In this document: positions 9,822 through 14,100 of the stretch, piece by piece
How positions within the stretch are numbered: the stretch's first letter is position 1
How the letters are laid out: every line of letters starts with the position of its first letter
Assembly: GCA_036522895.1 (NCBI GenBank)
Contig: DATDEX010000267.1
Location: forward strand, 1-14,100
Length of the DNA stretch: 14,100 nt
DNA from: JAIOPA01 sp036522895
GTDB taxonomy: Bacteria; Eisenbacteria; RBG-16-71-46
Reading direction: 5' to 3'
Program-made: the position numbers and the translations under genes
The notes under the pieces: model-generated
The model's database searches: none
Told to the model about the DNA's origin: nothing
Seen by the model: only the letters and a program-made list of their open reading frames with translations

Positions 9822-10966
9822 CCAGCGTCCGGCAGGCGCAGCGGCATGACCAGGCAGAGCAACTCCTCGTCCGCCTGCGCCAGCGCGCCCACGGGCTCCA
9901 CGATGCCCGCGGACAACGCCGTCTTGAGCCGGAACACCACCTTCTCCGTGGGGATGTTCCGCAAGGTCTGCAGCAGGTAGCGTGCGTTGTAGCCGATGTC
10001 CATGTCCTCGCCCTGGTAGTCGGCGTCCACCTTCTGCTCGCCGGCGCCGAAGTCGGCCGTGGCCGACGACACCGCGAGCTGGTTGCCCTTGAGCGAGAAG
10101 CGGACCTGTTGCGTGTTGGCGTCCGCGTGCGAGGCGACGATGTCCACGGCCTCCATGAGGTCCGAGCGCGTCACCGTGAGCGAGCGCGGGTTGTCCTTGG
10201 GGATCACCTGCTCGTAGTTCGGATACGGCCCCTCGAGGAGCCGCGCCGTCACCTGCACGCGGAACTCCCCCACCTGGGCGACGAAGCCGGCGTGCCCCTT
10301 GCCGTCCGCGATCCGGATCTCGACCGGGCTCGTGGCCTCGGCGGAGGCCCGGCTCATGGTGCCGAGCGCGCGCGCCGGAATGATGACGCCGTCGCGGGTC
10401 AGGTCGCCGTAGGCGCCCTTGCACGTGGCCCGCGCGAGGCGATGGCCGTCGGTGGCCACGAACGCCACGAGTTGCGTGCTGCCGTGCAGGAACACGCCGT
10501 TCAAGCTCGCGCGTGTCGTCTCCTCGCTCACCGCGTAGGCGGAGCGCTCGACCAGGCGCGCGAGCGTCTCGCCCGGGAGCGTCACCCGGAGCTCGCCCTT
10601 CAACTCCGGCGGCGAGGGGTACTCCTCGCTTTTCTGCACCGGGAAGCGCGACCAGCCCTTGCCGTCGCCGTAGCCCGCCTCGAGCTGGTTCTTCTCCGAG
10701 CGGAGCGTCACCGCGCCGCGCGGCATCTTGCGCACCACCTCGTGGAAATGCTTGGCGTTCACCGCGACGCGGCCGGGTGCCTGACCCATGCACGGCACGG
10801 TCACGCTGGTCGTGAGGTCCAGGTCACTGCCGGTCACGCGCAGGCTGGTCTTGTCCGCCTCGAGCAGCAGGCAGTTGAGCAGCGGCTGGGCACTTTTCTG
10901 TGGAACCGATCCGAGGGCGCGGGCCACTGCGAAGGCCAGATCGCCCTGCTGGATGGTGAGGTCCAT
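9818..10966 (-). CDS. dnaN: DNA polymerase III beta subunit (sliding clamp)
   Basis: A 382-residue clamp that encircles DNA and tethers polymerase III. Family landmarks are an N-terminal domain with LRVTGSDLDLTTSV, the inter-domain motif FVATDGHRLARA (169-180), LLEGPYPNYEQVIPKDN in the third domain boundary, and the C-terminal LLCLVMPLRL. The last motif is followed by a short PDAG extension beyond the usual end. The start has GGGAG about seven bases upstream. It is the first gene after the dnaA-dnaN spacer and is overlapped by the DUF721 gene. Confidence 0.97.
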   Translation of the reverse strand: MDLTIQQGDLAFAVARALGSVPQKSAQPLLNCLLLEADKTSLRVTGSDLDLTTSVTVPCMGQAPGRVAVNAKHFHEVVRKMPRGAVTLRSEKNQLEAGYGDGKGWSRFPVQKSEEYPSPPELKGELRVTLPGETLARLVERSAYAVSEETTRASLNGVFLHGSTQLVAFVATDGHRLARATCKGAYGDLTRDGVIIPARALGTMSRASAEATSPVEIRIADGKGHAGFVAQVGEFRVQVTARLLEGPYPNYEQVIPKDNPRSLTVTRSDLMEAVDIVASHADANTQQVRFSLKGNQLAVSSATADFGAGEQKVDADYQGEDMDIGYNARYLLQTLRNIPTEKVVFRLKTALSAGIVEPVGALAQADEELLCLVMPLRLPDAG

Positions 10967-11060
10967 GGGTCACTCCCTGACGGCTAGGAACTTCATGTCC
11001 GGCCTCGGTTTCCGCCGCTTCCGGACGGTCGATCCGGGGGGCGTTTCGAAGCGCCGGCCC

Positions 11061-11089
11061 ATTCTAGGCAGCCCCACGCTCGAAGGCAA
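11061..11089 (-). promoter_or_regulatory. Probable sigma-70-type promoter of dnaN operon
   Basis: On the minus strand TTGCCT (11089-11084) is separated by exactly 17 bp from TAGAAT (11066-11061), matching the -35 and -10 consensus at 4 and 5 of 6 positions. Transcription would begin near 11054 and give a leader of roughly 88 nt before dnaN. It would drive dnaN, the DUF721 gene, gyrB, the barrel gene and possibly gyrA. Confidence 0.6.
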
Positions 11090-11113
11090 GCGGATAGCGG
11101 CCCGAAAAGCGGC

Positions 11114-11351
11114 TTCTAACTCTTTCTGTATCAATCAATAAGAACCTAGTAACCGTAGAGGCTGTGGACGCCGTTCACAACCCCTCGACGCGACCCGCAA
11201 CCGGGCGTCCCGGCCGGGCTTGGCTCGACACGACGGGTGTGCACAACGGCGTCGGTTGTCCACGCTCCGCGGGTGCGGTGGGCGAGCGTCCCTCCCCCGC
11301 CGCGGCCGCCCACAGCGCGTCCACGCCGATTCACGAGGCGACTGTGGAGAA
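11114..11351. other. Candidate oriC subregion between dnaA and dnaN
   Basis: The 364-bp dnaA-dnaN spacer holds a 40-bp stretch (11114-11153) that is 70% AT in a chromosome of very high GC, a candidate unwinding element. Beside it are 9-mers resembling the high-GC DnaA box TTGTCCACA. On the minus strand: 11163-11171 (7/9), the abutting 11172-11180 (6/9), 11238-11246 (8/9) and 11343-11351 (8/9, inside the dnaA end). On the plus strand: 11256-11264 (8/9). A trio-like motif lies at 11147-11158. A perfect palindrome CCCGGCCGGG is at 11209-11218. Confidence 0.55.
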
Positions 11352-12707
11352 CAGTCCGTTCACCTTGTCGCGGAACGCTTCATCGCTCTGGATGCGCTCC
11401 GCGACGTGGCGGCAGGCGTGGATCACCGTGCTGTGGTCGCGGCCGCCGAAGACGCGCCCGATCTCGACGAGCGACAGCTCGGTGAGATGCCGCATGAGGT
11501 ACATCGCCACCTGGCGCGGCAGCGCGATGGTCTGCGTGCGGCGCTTGCCCGCGAGCGTCTCGGGGCGCACGCCGAAGCGCTCGGACACCGCGGCGAGGAT
11601 GCGCTCCGGCGTGTGGCTCTCGAGCTCCGGCTTCACGTACTGCGCCAGCACCTCGTTGGCGAGCTCGGGCGTGACGTCGCGATGGGTGAGCGAGGCGACC
11701 GCCATGAGCCGCACGAGGCAGCCCTCGAGGTCGCGCACGTTGCCGCGCACGCGGTCGGCGATCAGCAGCACGACGTCGTCCGCGAGCCGCAGTCCGCCGG
11801 ACTCCTGCTCGCAGCGGCTGCGCAGGATGGCGATGCGCGTCTCGAGGTCGGGCTGCTGCGTGTCGGCGACGAGACCCTGGTTGAAGCGCGAGATCAAGCG
11901 GTCCTCGAGGCCCGCGATGTCCTTCGGCGGCTTGTCGGCGGTGACCACGATCTGCTTGTGGGCGTCGCGCAAGGTGTTGAACGTGTGGAAGAACTCCTCC
12001 TGCGTGCCCTCCTTCCCCGCCAGGAACTGCACGTCGTCCACGAGCAGCACGTCGACGGTCCGGTACTTGTTGCGGAACGCGGCGGTCTGGCCGTGCTGGA
12101 TGGCCCAGATCATCTCGTTCGTGAAGCGCTCGGCGGAGACGTAGTAGACGCGCGCCTCCGGCTTCAGCCGCTTCACCTCGTGGCCCACGGCGTGCAGGAT
12201 GTGCGTCTTCCCGAGCCCCGAGTCGCCGTAGATGAAGAGCGGGTTGTAATCCTCGCCGGGGCGCTGCGAGACGGCCATCGCGGCGGCGTGCGTGAAGCGA
12301 TTGCTGGCGCCGACCACGAACGACTCGAACGTGAGCCGCGGGTGGAGCTGGCTGTCGAGCCACTCGAGCGCCGGGGCCGGCGTGGGGCGCGCCGCCGTGG
12401 GCGTGCGCGCGGGGACCAGGGGCGGGACGGGCACCGGCTCGCGCGGCGAGAAGCGCAGGTCGGGGCAGCGGCCGAGAATGTCGGCCAGGGCGCGGCGGAG
12501 CGTGGTGAGGTGGTGCTCGTGGATCCAGTCCACGAAGAACGCGTTGGGGACCTCGAGGTCCACCTGCTGGGGGGTCAGTTCGCGCGCCACGATGGGGCGG
12601 AACCAGGTATCGAATGCCTGCGGGCTCGCGAGATGGTCCTTCACCTTGAGGAGGACCTGTTCCCAGACGACCGCGACCTGTTCGGGTGCAACGGGCAGGA
12701 CGGCCAT
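11331..12707 (-). CDS. dnaA: Chromosomal replication initiator DnaA
   Basis: A 458-residue AAA+ initiator that binds DnaA boxes and melts the origin. Domain I (1-75) includes FDTWFRPIVARELT. Domain II is a short proline-rich linker (about 90-115). Domain III has FVVGASNRFTHAAA, Walker A GDSGLGKTH (161-169), Walker B LLVDDVQFL (221-229) and LEDRLISRF (267-275). Domain IV ends with the DnaA signature IGRVFGGRDHSTVIHACRHV (416-435). After SRF the usual E/G-W-G-L reads NQGL. The ATG at 12707 is preferred because AAGGA lies about eight bases before it. An upstream ATG at 12716 and a longer open frame to 12818 lack such support. Confidence 0.97.
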   Translation of the reverse strand: MAVLPVAPEQVAVVWEQVLLKVKDHLASPQAFDTWFRPIVARELTPQQVDLEVPNAFFVDWIHEHHLTTLRRALADILGRCPDLRFSPREPVPVPPLVPARTPTAARPTPAPALEWLDSQLHPRLTFESFVVGASNRFTHAAAMAVSQRPGEDYNPLFIYGDSGLGKTHILHAVGHEVKRLKPEARVYYVSAERFTNEMIWAIQHGQTAAFRNKYRTVDVLLVDDVQFLAGKEGTQEEFFHTFNTLRDAHKQIVVTADKPPKDIAGLEDRLISRFNQGLVADTQQPDLETRIAILRSRCEQESGGLRLADDVVLLIADRVRGNVRDLEGCLVRLMAVASLTHRDVTPELANEVLAQYVKPELESHTPERILAAVSERFGVRPETLAGKRRTQTIALPRQVAMYLMRHLTELSLVEIGRVFGGRDHSTVIHACRHVAERIQSDEAFRDKVNGLFSTVAS

Positions 12708-12739
12708 ATCCAACATCCTTGCAGAGATGGTTCGTGCCG

Positions 12740-12917
12740 TCGTCCACCGGGGCGAGAAGCCTTCGCAAGTGATTGCGCTTACGGCTGCTGGCCTTGGGGG
12801 CTCGGGCTGCGTTTGCATCGGGGACGGGAGTTGTCCACACCGTGGACAAGCTCATATATCGATTTTACACAACTACTTGAAGGGTTCTCCCTGGGCTCCC
12901 TCCACAGAGTGTCCACA
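12740..12917. other. Candidate oriC subregion upstream of dnaA
   Basis: An exact TTGTCCACA (12831-12839) is followed by its near mirror. TTGTCCACACCGTGGACAA spans 12831-12849, so two boxes face each other with a 3-bp spacer. Right beside it is a 30-bp stretch (12851-12880) at 70% AT. Further matches are GTGTCCACA (12909-12917, 8/9), TCGTCCACC (12740-12748, 7/9) and TTTTACACA (12863-12871, 7/9 to TTATCCACA). This fits either an origin half or a DnaA autoregulatory site. Confidence 0.65.
12853..12881 (-). promoter_or_regulatory. Possible dnaA promoter
   Basis: On the minus strand TTCAAG (12881-12876) and TATATG (12858-12853) are 17 bp apart inside the AT-rich stretch, each a partial consensus match. 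TAAAAT just upstream is an alternative -10 without a good -35. The palindromic DnaA box pair lies immediately downstream of the -10, where bound DnaA could repress transcription. Confidence 0.35.
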
Positions 12918-13163
12918 GCGATGGGGACCGGGGTGGGACGGGGCACGCCGGGGGGTGCGGCCCGGAGCGGCGGCTGTCCTCCAAAGCTTGGGGTGGCAAT
13001 GTCTTGCGGGATGATAATGGGCCGTGTGCCGCGCTCCCTTGCGACTCGGCCACGCGGTGGACGGTCAGGCTAGCATCCGCCCCCGGGGGCGACAAGCGAC
13101 GAGTTAAGATTCTGTAATCACATACAGCACTTTGTGTTACGTGGCTACTTCCGGATCGTCGCC
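12918..13163. other. Intergenic stretch, no gene seen
   Basis: Together with the origin subregion this is a 456-bp gene-free gap. I see no convincing ORF, tRNA or structured RNA here, and rpmH, often adjacent to dnaA, is not present. It holds a perfect 14-bp palindrome CGCCCCCGGGGGCG (13078-13091) and a short AT-rich part with the inverted repeat CTGTA-ATCACA-TACAG. Neither is followed by a T-run on the minus strand, so neither reads as a terminator of the barrel gene. Confidence 0.5.
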
Positions 13164-13790
13164 TCAGAATGGAAACAGCACCCCGATCGTGAACGACGCA
13201 TCGTCCCTAACCGCATCGCTGACAGCGAGTTGCCCCTCAGCGAGGATGCGGAGGTCGGGATTCGGCCGGAATTCCATCCCGGCCCGCACGGGGAACGAGG
13301 TGTCGGTATCCCGCACGTTGGCCACGTCGAAGCGCGACAGGAGCAGGCTCGCGCCGCCGTAGGCGACCCACTTGTCCGAGGGATCGAGGCTCCGCGACAC
13401 AACGACCTGCGGACCCACGGACAGGATCGTGAAGTCGTCCGCGCTCTCCACCCCGATCGCGCCGCCCAGCGAGACGTTCACCGGGAAGGCCGGACCCTGC
13501 GCGGCGAGCTGGCCGCGGAAGTCTCCGCCGAGGCGGACCGAGGTGCGCGTGTTGTGGCCGAGGTCGATTCGCGACAGGCCACCCTGGAACCCGAAGTCGA
13601 GGTTGGGATAGAACGAGAGCCGGAGCTGGCCCGAGAGCGTGGCGCTGCTCTGGTCGAACTGGAGGTAGGCGCCGCCGAGCCGGCCGTTGACCGGCACGAC
13701 CCGGGCCTCGGAGAGCGAGCCGTGGATCTGGGCGCTGGCGGGCGCGACCGAGCCAACGAGCAGTGCCGCGGTGAGCAGAAAACGCTTCAC
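13164..13790 (-). CDS. Small outer-membrane beta-barrel protein
   Basis: A 208-residue protein of unrecognised family. Residues 1-20 (MKRFLLTAALLVGSVAPASA) are a clear signal peptide. The mature part alternates hydrophobic and polar residues in strands such as AYLQFDQSSATLSGQLRLSF, FGFQGGLSRIDLG, SVRLGGDFRGQL and VAYGGASLLLSRFDV. It ends in FTIGVLFPF, with the terminal phenylalanine recognised by the BAM assembly machinery. The GTG at 13790 is chosen because the signal peptide begins there and GGGAG lies six bases upstream; the frame stays open upstream without such support. It is transcribed toward dnaA. A TTGACC element (13882-13877) could be its -35, but no good -10 follows. Confidence 0.85.
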   Translation of the reverse strand: MKRFLLTAALLVGSVAPASAQIHGSLSEARVVPVNGRLGGAYLQFDQSSATLSGQLRLSFYPNLDFGFQGGLSRIDLGHNTRTSVRLGGDFRGQLAAQGPAFPVNVSLGGAIGVESADDFTILSVGPQVVVSRSLDPSDKWVAYGGASLLLSRFDVANVRDTDTSFPVRAGMEFRPNPDLRILAEGQLAVSDAVRDDASFTIGVLFPF

Positions 13791-13881
13791 GGGGATCTCC
13801 CTTCTGCCGTTTCGAGCCTGGTGGTCGTCCGTGAACGCGGGAAGCGAGCCGCCAAGCTGCCCCCTGCGGGCGCCGAGGTCA

Positions 13882-13913
13882 AGCGCTTGCTTCCGGCCGC
13901 GCTCGCTTCCGGC
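13882..13913. repeat. Tandem 16-bp repeat in divergent spacer
   Basis: Two adjacent 16-bp units, AGCGCTTGCTTCCGGC and CGCGCTCGCTTCCGGC, differ at two positions. They lie in the 180-bp spacer between the minus-strand barrel gene and the plus-strand HAD-like gene, next to a TTGACC -35-like element. They may be a regulator site or chance in GC-rich DNA. Confidence 0.4.
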
Positions 13914-13970
13914 GCTCGCCCGGGCACGCGCCGGTTGCGCGCGAGCGCGCGCGCGTGAGACAAGCGCGGG

Positions 13971-14100
13971 ATGAAGCTCCTGTCCGACTTCGATGGCGTG
14001 TGGACCTCGCCCGGCGCCGAGGGCCTCGCGCACGGCGTGGAGCTGGACGAGGCGCTCGTCGCGGTGGCGGAGCCGCGCGATCGCGACGCGGTGCGCGACT
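13971..14100 (+). CDS. HAD-superfamily hydrolase, N-terminus only (partial)
   Basis: An open frame starting at ATG 13971 runs off the right edge after 43 codons. It begins MKLLSDFDGVWTSPGAEG; DFDGVWT at residues 6-12 matches HAD motif I (DxDGxxT), in which the first aspartate forms the phospho-enzyme intermediate. The rest reads HGVELDEALVAVAEPRDRDA. HAD phosphatases dephosphorylate small metabolites, but subfamily and substrate cannot be told from this fragment. No strong ribosome binding site is visible before the ATG. The gene diverges from the barrel gene. Confidence 0.65.
   Translation, partial: MKLLSDFDGVWTSPGAEGLAHGVELDEALVAVAEPRDRDAVRD

Noticed and set aside
7537..9849. 770-codon plus-strand open frame opposite gyrB and DUF721
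   Set aside because: Same cause: GC-driven antisense frame opposite clearly real genes, low-complexity composition and no recognisable motif.
12708..12818. 37-codon N-terminal extension of DnaA
   Set aside because: Unlike DnaA domain I and without a ribosome binding site; ATG 12707 has AAGGA at good spacing.
11220..13073. 617-codon plus-strand open frame opposite dnaA and the origin
   Set aside because: It runs antisense through dnaA and through origin elements, with compositionally biased translation.
13078..13091. 14-bp GC palindrome as a terminator of the barrel gene
   Set aside because: It has no loop and no following T-run on the minus strand.
12918..13163. tRNA, small RNA or rpmH in the gap right of dnaA
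   Set aside because: No T-loop motif, cloverleaf arms or L34-like peptide could be found on either strand by eye.

Overview
This window comes from a very GC-rich bacterial chromosome and contains the replication origin neighbourhood. The cell is almost certainly diderm: two genes encode signal-peptide beta-barrel proteins, one ending in the aromatic residue typical of outer-membrane proteins. Every confirmed stop codon is TGA, start codons include GTG, and gene junctions are tightly overlapped. The GyrA active-site region and the gene order suggest a deep Gram-negative lineage, perhaps FCB-related such as Eisenbacteria-like metagenomic bacteria. That placement is inference from remembered family patterns and is not proven here.

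Left part (1-2588, plus strand): a three-gene overlapping operon. It holds the end of a small membrane protein (probable ABC permease part), an ABC-2-type ATPase, and a secreted protein with a helical repeat-like region followed by a hydrolase-like domain without an obvious catalytic serine. A 38-bp direct repeat at the extreme left edge is read in the wrong frame and looks like a contig-end artefact or a frameshifting duplication.

Middle (2667-4243, minus strand): rex (NADH/NAD+-sensing repressor) and a downstream EamA/DMT transporter form one operon. An almost perfect Rex operator lies 10 bp upstream of the rex start. A strong intrinsic terminator behind gyrA insulates this operon from the replication genes.

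Replication block (4301-12707, minus strand): reading away from the origin, dnaA, dnaN, a DUF721/DciA-family gene, gyrB, a small beta-barrel gene and gyrA. The dnaN to barrel junctions overlap by 4, 4 and 1 nt, so they are probably one translationally coupled unit driven by a good sigma-70-like promoter in front of dnaN. recF, usually found here, is absent, and a cell-envelope gene sits between the two gyrase subunits.

Origin: DnaA-box-like sequences of the high-GC type (TTGTCCACA) occur on both sides of dnaA. One cluster is upstream of dnaA, with a palindromic box pair beside a 70% AT stretch. The other lies in the 364-bp dnaA-dnaN spacer beside another 70% AT stretch and a DnaA-trio-like motif. 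The pattern resembles a bipartite oriC.

Right edge (13164-14100): a second small outer-membrane beta-barrel gene on the minus strand, then the first 43 codons of a divergent plus-strand gene with a HAD motif I. I saw no tRNA, rRNA, CRISPR array or insertion sequence. The system most worth pursuing is the bipartite origin with its unusual gene cluster, followed by the autoregulated rex-EamA operon.
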